Source: Yarrowia lipolytica (Eukaryota > Ascomycota > Dipodascomycetes > Dipodascales). From it: a DNA stretch of 64,000 nt. Positions 14,327 through 24,458 of this stretch are shown piece after piece. Position 1 is the stretch's first letter. Every line of letters begins with the position of its first letter. The DNA lies in NCBI RefSeq assembly GCF_001761485.1, contig NC_090774.1, positions 1,054,001 to 1,118,000 of the forward strand, in the 5' to 3' direction. Position numbers and translations under genes: made by a program. Under the pieces are notes generated by a model. The model ran no database searches. It was not told the DNA's origin and saw only the letters and a list, made by a program, of their open reading frames with translations.

Positions 14327-14692
14327 ATGCGGACATTTATTGCGACACTTCACCCTTCGAATCTTAGGGAACTTACTCTACATAACAGTTTTTCTGACGC
14401 ACACTCGCACACTCCAGACATACCCCATAAGCGGCATCTACTCCTGCTCCTTCAATCTGACTTGATTACACTGGACTCCGCAATCATCCCCATCTCCCTA
14501 ACTGAGCTTTTGAGTCAGATCTCGCTTAGCTTACCAACATCTCCGATTAGCCGCGATGATCAGCAATGGGACGTTTTGCCCTGCAACCAACAGACAGAGG
14601 GCTGGCCATGGAACGAGTGTTTGTTTTTGACCTTCTCCTCCTCGTTTCCCGGAAACGAGCACACGGCCCCCAGACCCTGTCGACCCTGCTAA
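14327..14692 (+). CDS. Doubtful small ORF, 121 codons
   Basis: This ATG frame lies inside the gene desert and encodes 121 residues with a leucine-rich middle. It resembles no family I recognise. Its codon use is not clearly biased toward that of the neighbouring genes, and no splice signals flank it. It is listed only because it is the longest ATG-initiated plus-strand frame of this stretch that does not look plainly artificial. It may well be chance. Confidence 0.13.
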   Translation: MRTFIATLHPSNLRELTLHNSFSDAHSHTPDIPHKRHLLLLLQSDLITLDSAIIPISLTELLSQISLSLPTSPISRDDQQWDVLPCNQQTEGWPWNECLFLTFSSSFPGNEHTAPRPCRPC

Positions 14693-16059
14693 CCCCTATT
14701 TATGTCTAAACGCACCAGTGCATAGTTTGACATCGTCGTATCCGCTTCGGCCTCACCTGCTCGACCTCAGACCAGACCTTAGCCGCGATGGCTTCGTCTT
14801 GTGCGTATGACATGCAATACTGAGAGCTGTCAATGAGTACGTTGATAGGAATGTCTACAAGTAGTGCTACTACGGTATAGTCACGCGAGCAGGCTTGAGA
14901 CTACTGTACTGTACTGTAGCGTAGTAGTGAGCTTTTTCTCCAGGGGCCTATGATTCCACATGTGTGATATCCACAGATACATCCCATTTCGGACCCGTTT
15001 CAACCTGTCTCGCAGCAGTTGCTTTTTTCATCGTCTGCGCGCTCGACATTAACAAAAAGCAACTATACGGAAACATTACTTTTTGCATCGCGGTAATGTA
15101 CAAGTACATACTGTACATACCCGTAGTGTGACTCTGATGGAGAAATGTAGATGCTTTTTGAAAACAGTCGTCGAAGACACGGAGAATGAGAGAGATCCGA
15201 GTATGACTTATAGATGCTACTACTGGTAGTGTCGATCCGGCTTATCGTATACCAGTATGAGTACAAGATGGACACTTGGTTACACACCTGTCTTAAATAG
15301 CTGTGTATGAACACCAACGCATATTCGGGTGCTCCTTTAGACTCGATACAAGTACACAGATCGCAGCTGATATCTAGGTCTGGTTATGGTGGTGGCTAAA
15401 GATGAAACGAGAGATGTGCGGATCTGTTTCAACTTGTAATTCGGGCTAGTGTAGGTACAGTACCTGCTGTAACTCATGTGTCAGGCATACTTGAAGATCA
15501 CCAAGCTGTAGAGCATGCAAAGTGTATGTCGAGTATTGAAGAGTGGTCGGAAACAGAGTGTTCCATTCGGGCTCTTCCAGTCAGTCCTAGACTTTCCTCC
15601 TTCATAATTGACACGTCTTCTTGATGACTTGGTACCTTGACAATATTCGTCGTGTCTCTCTGGTCAATTCCTCTGTTCTTGAAAGAGTTATACGATGAGC
15701 TACGATGGAACGCAGACTGAGTTCACGATACTTGAAGTATCTAACTAGCCAAATAAAGCCACTCCGTTTACCGGAAAGAGTACGCGTACTTGTACTACAG
15801 TACTTGTAGAAAACAACGCTGGGGCTTATCTCTGAAAATTTTGCTTTCTTTCTCTTTATTGTTGGTTCTTTGGTGATAATGGCACCGTTTAGATATATAT
15901 TTTTATACAATAAACTCTACTAACAATTCACTAAAAATTTACTCGCTCAACCAGATTTAGTGGTATTATAAAATATATACTTACCATATTAGTTGATGTC
16001 TCCATCAAGCATGCATGCGCCGTGACTTACCATCAATAATACCTTTCATGGAAGGAGGC

Positions 16060-16065
16060 AAAAAA
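16060..16065 (-). terminator. RNA polymerase III terminator
   Basis: On the minus strand this is a run of six T about 20 nt past the tRNA 3' end, which is the standard Pol III stop signal. Confidence 0.75.
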
Positions 16066-16084
16066 GAACTCTTATGTTCATTGC

Positions 16085-16180
16085 TGACAACCGAGAGATT
16101 CGAACTCTCGCCTCCGAAGAGACCAGGATATTGATTCAGTCACCTGAACCTGGCGCCTTAGACCACTCGGCCAGGTTGCC
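16085..16180 (-). tRNA. tRNA-Leu(CAG) with a 14-nt intron
   Basis: The acceptor strands GGCAACC and GGTTGTC pair with one G-U, and the discriminator base is A, as expected for leucine. The D-arm begins TGGCCGAG. The anticodon stem is CCAGG/CCTGG and the loop starts TTCAGG, so the anticodon is CAG (16144-16146). A 14-nt intron occupies 16129-16142, just after the base 3' of the anticodon. It contains CTGAA, the exact complement of the loop sequence TTCAG, the pairing usual in fungal pre-tRNAs. A short variable arm with a TTCG loop makes this a class II tRNA, and the T-arm GAGAG-TTCGAAT-CTCTC provides the B box. It reads CUG as leucine, so this yeast is outside the CUG-Ser and CUG-Ala clades. 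Confidence 0.95.
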
Positions 16181-17217
16181 GCACGTGAACTGGTTGCGCT
16201 TGGAGCTATTGAGGGTGTCAAATATCGCAATGTGTAGCAATTATATATATAAAAAAGGGGAAAAAATCACAAAATAGATGCTTTTCTTGCCGAAACAATC
16301 ACATCCAGATATGATGGAGTCTCTTCTATCACTCTTCCTCTTGTTGAACGTCCATTGACTAAGTTTCCGCTGAAATCACTTCTGGATGTACCACTGTTCT
16401 CGTCAAATTCGATAATGTGGAGTGTATTGTATTTTATTCACTATATTTGACAATTACTTATCTCAATGTTTTTTATACAACACGCTCATAATCCTCGTTC
16501 CTTTGGAAGTGGTACTGCAAGCAAATGGAGAGTGTTTAGATGTGAGAGGTCCGCTTTTAGTTAGCTTGAGGAAATACTCAACTATAATACTTGATATTCG
16601 CCGTATGTCTCAACTGTCTCGTATGTATTGTAAAAAAAATAAAAAAATGTTCCAGTATTTTGGAATTCAAACGCACCGCAAATAAATACCCAACTTGGAC
16701 TCGTTCCTGTCTTGCTCAAATTGACCAATGTTTCTTGTGGTATGAGTACAAGTACCGGTATTAGAACTCACGTTCTTGAATTCCGCTGCTTGAATCTCTT
16801 TTTCGTGTAAACACAGTTCTTCAATGTGCGCCATCTCAAGTCTCAAGTCTCGACATCGCATCTCCTGTTGGCTACAGCCTCCTCCTACTAAAAATACAAT
16901 AAACAGATACATTAAATACGTGTGACTGAAGTCACTCACGAGCCTTGCACACCGGTGTCGGGCCAAGCATTAATGGGCCGTAATAAATAACTGAGAGGAT
17001 AGATGTTTGGAGATGCCCGGATGACTTGGAATCATATCTAGGGCTTCGAATCCTGGCTGGCTCGGTCTCGGCACTCAATTGGAGCTTAAGAAGTGGAGCA
17101 GCCCATCCAGGCATGGGCACGCACGCTGAATATCTGCTCTCATGACCACAAGATCCGAAAGCCGATGTTGAATCCACACCCACTAATAACAACGAACGAC
17201 TTTCCGAGTCTGTCTCT
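16181..17217. other. Spacer between tRNA-Leu and PHO23
   Basis: This stretch holds the tRNA upstream region and the 3' flank of PHO23. On the minus strand at 16473-16970 there is a possible three-exon micro-gene, listed separately. Nothing else gene-like was seen. Confidence 0.5.
16473..16970 (-). CDS. Possible three-exon micro-gene, about 62 codons
   Basis: Two GTGAGT donors lie about 170 nt apart on the minus strand, at 16939 and 16771. One in-phase reading uses exons 16940-16970, 16772-16887 and 16473-16514. It gives a 62-residue, Cys- and Glu-rich product whose middle exon encodes a helical segment containing the motifs EMRCRD and HEKEIQAAEFKN. The first acceptor, TTTTTAG, lacks the CTAAC branch point seen in every other intron here. 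The second could be GCTTGCAG or the more typical CTAACTAAAAG, which gives a different short tail. The protein is not recognised. It could be a chance alignment of donor sites. Confidence 0.22.
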
Positions 17218-18330
17218 CTACCTCTTTCTACCCTGTTTGCACTCATCACAGTACCAGTTACCCTTGGGGGGCGAGCTGAGGCCCAAACAAGGCAAATGGA
17301 ACCACTCCCGGGTGCACTGGGGACCATCACAGGCCACCATTTCTCCGTAGGACACCTGTTCACAGTAACAGTAGACCGGTTCTCCGTCGTCCTCCTCTTC
17401 CTCCGCGGCCTTGGCAGACTCAGCAGCCTCCTGCCCCTTTCTCGATTTGTTAACCAAACGAGCAGATCTGGTAGCCGAAGCTGCGGGTGTGTCGTCTGAC
17501 GATGGAGGCGATTTTCTGTTTCCAGGAGCAGGAGAAGCCTTGGCAGCAGTCTTCCGTTTCTTGGCTCCAGCAGCAGCGGCAGAAGAAGCCACGGTATCGG
17601 ACACTGAAGCAGAGGTAGCGGTTCGTTTCTCGCCATTCTTTTTGGCTCCGGCTCCCACGGCAGCTGCGCCGTTAGTGGCTGCCGCCTTCTTGCCGCCAGT
17701 CTCCTTTCCACTGTCCTTGCCTCCCTCCTTGCTGGGAGTGCCTCTTCGTCCTCCATTACCGCTTTTCTCGGCGGCAGCAGCAGCGGCAGCCTTCTTCGCA
17801 GCAATGGCTTCCCGCCGCGACTCGCTTCGCTGGCTCTGTGCGCTTCGCTCGGCCACAGAGGGCTTGACATCCACAATGATGGCAGGATGGTCAGGCTCTC
17901 CGTACTGAATCACCTGGGGGATCTCACGTGAAGTGATTAGCTCATAATCGGCATCAATACGCGAAATGTGTCGTGCCACCGCTTCGGCCGCCACCCCAGC
18001 CACGTGCATTTTCTCCTCCAAACAGGGCATGAGCTCTCGAATCAAACCCCGAATCTCCAGCAGCATGTTTTCCCGTTCTTCCGTTTTCTTCGCGCACTCG
18101 GGGTCGTCCTTGGCCGCCGGTGGAATAGCCAGAAACTTGGCTATCAGATCCGCCACAAGAGGAGTAGTCGTGGTACATTTCGCGTCGATTTCTCGCAGAA
18201 GAGTGAAATGCCGCACAGTCTCGAGCGGTAAGGCTTCCAGAGCATCAGTGAGGTCGTTGAGACCAGGATACAGACCTACGGGCTTGTCTTGGGCTCGGCG
18301 CGACGACGATCGAGTGTTGTATCCTTTCAT
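17218..18330 (-). CDS. PHO23: ING-family PHD-finger protein, Pho23-like Rpd3L subunit
   Basis: The product is 370 residues if translation starts at 18330. An in-frame ATG at 18387 would add 19 residues, but the inner ATG has a purine at -3 and fits the family start better. The N-terminus carries the ING domain, with YPGLNDLTDALE and LLREIDAKC and then ELMPCLEEKMHVAG, all very close to yeast Pho23. The middle is a low-complexity Ala/Lys-rich linker with SESRREA. The C-terminus is a C4HC3 PHD finger running from YCYC to WYCDECK, the type that reads H3K4me3. Pho23 belongs to the large Rpd3 histone deacetylase complex, which represses and fine-tunes genes including PHO5. A TCACGTGA palindrome at 17924-17931 falls inside the coding sequence as Ser-Arg-Glu. 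The Pho23 assignment is favoured over Yng1 and Yng2 because the ING domain matches Pho23 specifically. Confidence 0.93.
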   Translation of the reverse strand: MKGYNTRSSSRRAQDKPVGLYPGLNDLTDALEALPLETVRHFTLLREIDAKCTTTTPLVADLIAKFLAIPPAAKDDPECAKKTEERENMLLEIRGLIRELMPCLEEKMHVAGVAAEAVARHISRIDADYELITSREIPQVIQYGEPDHPAIIVDVKPSVAERSAQSQRSESRREAIAAKKAAAAAAAEKSGNGGRRGTPSKEGGKDSGKETGGKKAAATNGAAAVGAGAKKNGEKRTATSASVSDTVASSAAAAGAKKRKTAAKASPAPGNRKSPPSSDDTPAASATRSARLVNKSRKGQEAAESAKAAEEEEDDGEPVYCYCEQVSYGEMVACDGPQCTREWFHLPCLGLSSPPKGNWYCDECKQGRKR

Positions 18331-18387
18331 GACGTGTGGTGTGTACAAGTTATGATGTCGGAGAAAGTGACCTGCATGAACATGCAT

Positions 18388-19249
18388 GAGGTAGGGTAAA
18401 CGAATTTCGGTGGGAGGAAATATTTTTAAAGTTAGCCAATATTGCTGAGGTTAACTAAATGACTATTTTTGTTGACCTTTATACTTGAGACGTAATTACT
18501 CAGTATAGGTACTGTACGAGATTTATGGGATATCATCGATGCAAGGCAGTCGGTAAAGCAGCTCGAATTTGATAATAGTTGATCATTATACGGATTTGCA
18601 GTAGTAGCATGGCAACAAAGTCAATAGGGAGAAATACTACTTGTAAATACATACGAAAATGAACGTCATTCCCTACGGCAGTTGCCTTGCCGTGTAGTCA
18701 TTACAGTATGTCTCGACCTTCATTCCAGAACCCGAGAGCTCCATGAGAAGAACCCTGTGAGACTCGTACTACCACAACAGTACTATACTTGTACTTGTAC
18801 GAGTGTGTGAGCAACAACAAGTAATCAATATCAATGAGCATACCAATGGCTACTAGTACTTGCACCCAAACGTCGCGTCTACCTACACCTACCAGTATGT
18901 ATACAAGTCATTCAGCTATAAATGTCTAAGAAATACAGCTATTTTGGGGCTGACATTTGGCAAGCAGCCCGGCGGAGGGCTCTTCCATGGCGAGTCAGAA
19001 AACATTGTCTCCCTCTCCTCGTCGTCTACACGACGGACTCAGCAGCTGGCAAGGCAGCTCGATCAGTTTCAGTATGGACCTGCTTTCGTGGTCAGATCCA
19101 CGCACCACGTTGGTATGTGGCAAGCGGCCCAACGAGAAGCGTAACACCACCCACTGGACCACACACCACCAACTAAGCCTGTGAAGTTTTCATCACTGGC
19201 AGAACAACCTGAGAAACCAACTATCGGATCCTGAGGTTGCGCTGGAGGT
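18388..19249. other. Intergenic region between PHO23 and UBP3
   Basis: This is promoter-side DNA for leftward PHO23 and 3' flank for leftward UBP3. It contains repeated GTACTTGTA motifs near 18790. The overlapping short frames at 18860-19184 share no feature with known proteins. Nothing else seen. Confidence 0.6.
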
Positions 19250-22200
19250 CTAAACTCTCTGGTAGATCAGCAGGTATGCGGTCTTGTCGTCCTTGCCATC
19301 CTCTTCCTTGGCGTACCAATTTTCGTTTCGAATGGCCTCGATCTTCACATCATCGATTCGGTACCACTTGGTACCGCCCACGAGCACGTTAACAGTGTAG
19401 TGACCGGTGGTAGTGCTGGTTCCGTGGTGGAAAACAACACCCACGAGGTTGTACTGGTTGGACTTGCCTCCCGAGGCTCGGAACTGCTGCTTAGCCTTGA
19501 GAGACAGCGACTCCATGGGGACAGACAGGTCCGCGCCGTACGAAATCTTCTTGTTGATCTTTCGCACCTGCAGATCCATCAGGTCATCACCGCAATACGT
19601 GAACCGCTTGAGCTGCACCACAAGGATTCGGGGTAGTTCTTCCAGTAACGTCTGCTTGCTAGCACCCGTGATGGGTCTTCCACCCTCTCCGAACGTCTCC
19701 ACCTGCTCTTTGGCAGACAGAGCCTTGAAACCGGACTCCACGGAAGTAATGTTGGGATTCTCCACATCTAGATGGATAACATGGAAGGGCTCCAGCACCT
19801 TGGAGACGGACTGACGGGGCACATCGAGGTTGGATTCAAACTTGCCGCCGAAAATGTCTGACACGGGCGACCAGGGGAACTGAGGCGATCGGGTCGTCGA
19901 GTTCTTCTTGGCTCCCACCTGTGTCCATTCAGCGCTGCCGGTAGCACCCTCCTCTTTAGCAGCAGCCTCCTCCCTGGCTCCAATCACAGCTACGAACTCC
20001 TCATGCAGGCCGTCAAGCAGGTATCCAAGGAACTCCTCAGCATCCTCCTGCTTGCCTCGCTGGAAATGGCTGAACCGGGGCACGCTGACAATGCTCTTGT
20101 AAAAGGAGTCAATGGTGATATCGGGCAGCTTGGAAGTGGCAGGAGTGGATCCACCGTTTACTCCGTTAACGGCGCCTCGCTTGTAGTCGTCAAGGAAATC
20201 AACCACAGCCTCAGTCAGAGGAGAATCGCCGTCAAGAGACCGGGGCACCTTTTCTCGAATCAAATCAATCAGTCGAGAAAAGGGTAGACAGTGGACGAGA
20301 ATCTGCAGAATAGAGTTCATGAAACACACGTTGCCGTTGTTAACAATACCTCGAGGTCGAGCAGTCAACAAGCTGTGGTGGTTGGTAGAAGTGGAAGAAT
20401 CAAAGAGTTCAGAGTCGTAGGAATGGGCCTTGACAGCAGCGATGATGGAGCCAAGAGTGGCAGGAGGAGCGGGCGAGGCAGTGGGAGAGTCGGATTCGGC
20501 AGAGTCCTCTGTAGTAGCATCGCCGTTGGCAACTGCACTGGACTCGCCCTCCTGGGCCTCCTTGGCGTCCTTCTTCTCAACCTTGGGAACAGCCTTGGAT
20601 GCTGCGGCCGCCCAGCTGCTCTTTGTGGGCTTGGCAGCAGCGACAGGAGCCTCATCCTTGACCTCCACCTTTGTCTGAAACTTCTGGGCAACCACAGGCT
20701 CGTATTTCTCCACCACCAGGTCTGCGCTATCGCAGATGGTATCTCCAATTTGCACACTGAAGTCCTCGCCTCGCACATCGACCAGGCGAGAGGTGGCAAA
20801 CGACACAGGCTTTGATAGACGAAGCTTGGAGGCACCTCCAAGAGGACGGACTTCAAACCGACCTCCAATGAGCACGGGAAGCTGTGGCAACCGGTTGTTG
20901 TCCTTGATAAGCTGGAAAATCGACTCGATCGGGGTATCGTTGGCGTTATAGTAGGAAGGAGCGGACGAAGAGTTCACAGCGTATGTGGGAGTGGTGGAAG
21001 GCATGCCTGCGGGGGCAGCAGCGGCAGCGGGGGCGTTCGGAGTGAACGACGGTGCGCCAGGTGTGAATGGAGCCGTTGCTGCAGGGCTAAAGGAAGCGCC
21101 GCCGGGGTTGAAAGGTGCTGCTGCACCGGGGACAAATGCTTGGGGGCCCGCAGGTGCTCCTCCTCCACCTCCTCCACTGCCAGCTCCGCCTGGAGTGAAT
21201 GCCGCAGCACCAACGTTGAAACTAAATGATTTCGGTTTCCTTGCCTGGTTCTGCTGATGTTGCTGATGCTGCTGATGCTGCTGATGCTGTTGCTGTTCAA
21301 AGTCGTGTGGCGGCGGTGGCTGCATCATGTGTGGAAGCGGTCCTTGGCCGGGCTGTGGCGGTTGGCCAGCTTGCGGCTGTGACTGGTGGCCCATCATCTG
21401 GTGCATCTGCCCATCTGGATAGTAGTGCATGAAGGGCGCCTGGTTGAATCCCCCATAGTAGGGGGGGACGGGCATGTATCCGTTGGGGTGATACATCATT
21501 GGGGGGTAGCCCTGTTGTTGATAGGGTTGTGAGTTCACTGAGTTAGACGCATTTCGGTTTAGAGAAGGAGGGTATGTGCTGGCAAAAACATTGGGGTATG
21601 TGTGATGATGGAATTGGACACATTCAAGATATAATGGGAAAGCAATATCGGTGGCTTTCAATCATCAGCCATCCTCATGAGTCGACATATCGTCCAGATG
21701 AGACTGTGTGGTGGAGCTGTTGGGTCAGTTTCGACAGGCATCGACATGCCGACAAGGCAAGAAAGTAGCAACTCAAACAATCATTGATCATCATTCGATA
21801 TCATGAATCCATCACATTATTGATTCACTCATTTGTGCGTGCCTGATTTGCTTCGTCTATTATGTGTGACTAATCCAAAATGCACCTGGCGCAACTGAGA
21901 GATCTGTAAGTGGAAAGCAACGATAGCCAACGACAGTAGACGATGAAAACGGTAATAATAACGATAGCCATGACTGGCCAGCTCTCATGGTGATGATACC
22001 TTAATGACATAACCACTGGTGAAGATTGATGAAGACATATTTGCCCATAGGTCGCTTACAACAAGACGAGCCTCCACACTGACACATCACGAAGCCCACC
22101 AACCTAGCAAATCACCATCGCGGCGAACCACCATGGTCGTCGTCATCACCGTTAGTGTCGTCCACCATTGCCAACGGGTTTATGTATGACTGTTTTGATC

Positions 22201-22467
22201 TGTGCCTGATCTGGATCACACCACCCACACAACACATCACCACGACATATCCCATAGATCATACACATACGGTGGCATGAATGTAGTGATCATCCATCGT
22301 AATGCCACGTTGTCGTCATTCCATCGTCCCACATAGCTCGTGTATCCACAGCAATCTCCCTCATCCCGCACTGTCCCACATGTCCCACATTCCGTCTCAC
22401 ATTCCATCACCCCGGTGATGTTGCTCCACCTGGAGTCCCCCACATACTGCTCAAACGAATACTCACT
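19250..22467 (-). CDS. UBP3: Ubiquitin carboxyl-terminal hydrolase, Ubp3-like; start codon split by an intron
   Basis: The long exon is 19250-21537. It begins right after the acceptor CTAACTCAG with the bases TG, which precede an open frame encoding NSQPYQQQGY. Upstream, the first GTGAGT donor on this strand is at 22466 and the base before it is A. Splicing therefore makes A|TG, giving 762 residues and a 929-nt intron (21538-22466). The first half is low complexity: Gln/Pro/His-rich, then Gly/Ala/Pro repeats. The second half is the USP catalytic domain, with the Cys box GNVCFMNSILQ (Cys about residue 405), QEDAEEFLGYLLD, LVVQLKRF, the His box HHGTSTTTGHY (His about 713) and WYRIDD. The RPRGIVN lead-in and the C-terminus match yeast Ubp3, which with Bre5 deubiquitinates Sec23 and acts in ER-Golgi transport and ribophagy. 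A 5'-UTR splice with initiation at the ATG at 21499 is an alternative. Confidence 0.9.
21538..22466 (-). other. UBP3 intron that splits the start codon
   Basis: The donor is GTGAGT (22466-22461) and the acceptor is CTAACTCAG (ending at 21538). The flanking exon bases are A on the 5' side and TG on the 3' side. No ATG lies in the roughly 450 nt upstream of the donor, so the spliced junction supplies the first available start codon. Within the intron there are no convincing genes. Confidence 0.7.
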
Positions 22468-24458
22468 ATTATACAATGCTGTTTGGGTGCGTCTATCGAC
22501 AGATGAATGGATGGTCCGTTGTATTAGTGTCTCGGACGGCTGCTTTGGAGATAGTTGTTTGGATTGATTTCCAGTTGTTTGCGTATTGTCGTGTTTTTAT
22601 GTCAGACTTGCTTTTTCGTGGTGCGGTTTTGAGTCTGTCAAAAAGAATATTCGGGGGCCCGGGTGGATCTATCACGTGGCCTCGTGTGTCGTGTCCGAAA
22701 AATGCCTTTGCTAGGGGAAAAAAGAGTGCTGTATACACAGAAAGGACGTGGATGAGAAATTGGAGCTTGCACTTCTTGGAGTAAAAAAAGGATTTTGGGC
22801 GACTTTTTGGATGCTCCCAAAACTTTATTTGGGTGGGGGAGTTAGTCAGCTATGGGCCGGGGAATGGGGCTATATATCGACGTTCCCAGTGTCCTAGAAG
22901 GGATTGGAATTTTGGGTTCGGATCGGGTCGTCATAAAGATGACTTTGAAGCAAAAAAATCCGCTAAATTCACCCTGGATCACCCTCAAATATACACACGT
23001 ACACTTCTTTCCACAGGTTTCGTTGGGACGAAAAGAGCCAAATTCGAAATTTGGAGATATTTTATATTTTTGCCCGTGGACATTTGGGACCATGTGAACT
23101 AGCTAGGGAGAGCGCGGGAGCCAAAACACTTGTTGTAGACACGCGACTACGTTTCCTCCCTACAGATTTGGTGTTTTTTTCGTTTTTTTCGAGGTCTGCT
23201 GACTAAGAGATGGGGCAATGGTTCATGTCATATCTCAGTTGTGCTGGGTGAAAAATAAATGTCTTAAACTCAGACCGAACCTTCGCATGTTATATGGTGA
23301 ACATGATTGCATTTTGATAACGGGTTGTAGTACGAGTTCTAGAGGACCATTTGGTATGTTGACAACTTGTCAGATGAAAACCAGGGACACAAACTGGTGT
23401 TAAATCCACCATGGTAATCTTCATGACTCTGTGATCGTTTCTATATGGTCGTCTTCTAGTTTCAGCCCACTTCAGCTCCTCCGAAAAAATATACATCTCC
23501 GATCGTCCGTAGTGGGCTGACAATGTGTCTGCCAGGACTACGGAGTTCGTGGAGGTGTTGAAACAGGTGTAAGAAGCCCTTTGGAGACGCACTATCTTGT
23601 TTAATGTGTTCATATCGTCCGTCGCGGTGAGTGTTGAGGATCTCGTAACATCTCGTCAAGAAGCACAGATAGCAGAACATGTAAAGAGTCTGGGGTCATC
23701 CTGAACGTGCTTGATCTACTGAGTAAGCCCCTTTAGTCACTCGTCGATATTCACCTCTGCCGGATGTCGTATTTGTTAGCGTCTACATGCACACTAATGT
23801 AAGGCACATTCGAACAGTGGGCGTGAGATGTCAGTGTACAATGGAACAGGGGAAGCAGGTATTTGATGGGCTATTACTATTGCCCATGTGTATAACGATG
23901 AATCATTTGACTGGGTATTCGGTGATACTGTATCCTTATCTTTGATTCACATTTCATTTTTCGGGTATGGGTGATAAAAGGGGTGTGTATGGCTGTCCAA
24001 TTACTAAGAGAAGTTGTCAACCGTTTTTGAAGAGCTCAAAGAAAAACCCCAAAACATCTCAATGTCCACTTTTCAAGGTCCTGGTGGTACATGAACATTC
24101 ACAATACTCGAAGCTACATAATTGGTTTATTGCACACCCTCACACCGTCACTTCCAAATGATATATCTACGGTACACTCCAAACATAAAATACGTAGAAT
24201 ACAGCAATAGAGAGAGCTCATAAACACAAGAGAGATACCCCTGGCATCGCCGACTTCCACTCAAGATCCTAATATTACCAACTGCTTCATTCTTGCTGAC
24301 ACTGCGAGTACAGTATGTACTCGTACTATGCAAACACTTCTCAGAAACGCCCCAGAGCAAGTCTACGAAGTAACAATTCTAGTGGCACAAAATATTTCCC
24401 CCGAACACTCTGTCATATCCTCGTTATTCATTATCGTACATCTATCACTGTCTGTCGA
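22468..24458. other. Intergenic region between UBP3 and SCYL2 genes
   Basis: This stretch contains UBP3 5' leader and promoter next to the exon base at 22467, and the 3' flank of the leftward SCYL2 gene. Short overlapping frames at 22493-23102 on both strands have no recognisable content. One CACGTG core lies at 22674. GTACTCGTAC-like motifs occur near 24310. Nothing else seen. Confidence 0.55.

Larger units (their letters stand above)
5682..16084. other. 10.4-kb gene desert
   Basis: Nothing between the RAS2 start codon and the tRNA reads as a conserved protein on either strand. The first few hundred bases (about 5850-6320) are relatively GC-rich and are presumably RAS2 promoter. Two AT-rich patches stand out at about 13780-13880 and 15885-15990, and both contain the same 13-mer GTTTAGATATATA (13809 and 15887). 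Short GTAC-containing motifs such as TACAAGTAC recur throughout. The best small ATG frame is at 14327-14692 (121 codons) with no recognisable motif. CACGTG cores lie at 5944, 6237, 6294, 6899, 8644, 10349, 11394, 12904 and 12929. A centromere, origin or untranslated RNA could be here, but nothing seen proves any of these. Confidence 0.6.

Noticed and set aside
16932-17876. 314-codon minus frame and 165-codon plus frame over PHO23
   Set aside because: Both are shadows of the Ala/Lys-rich linker of PHO23. Arg/Leu- or Ala-only composition is typical of such shadows.
19250-21661. UBP3 start at 21661
   Set aside because: The codon there is TTG, and a perfect CTAACTCAG acceptor lies between it and the conserved part.
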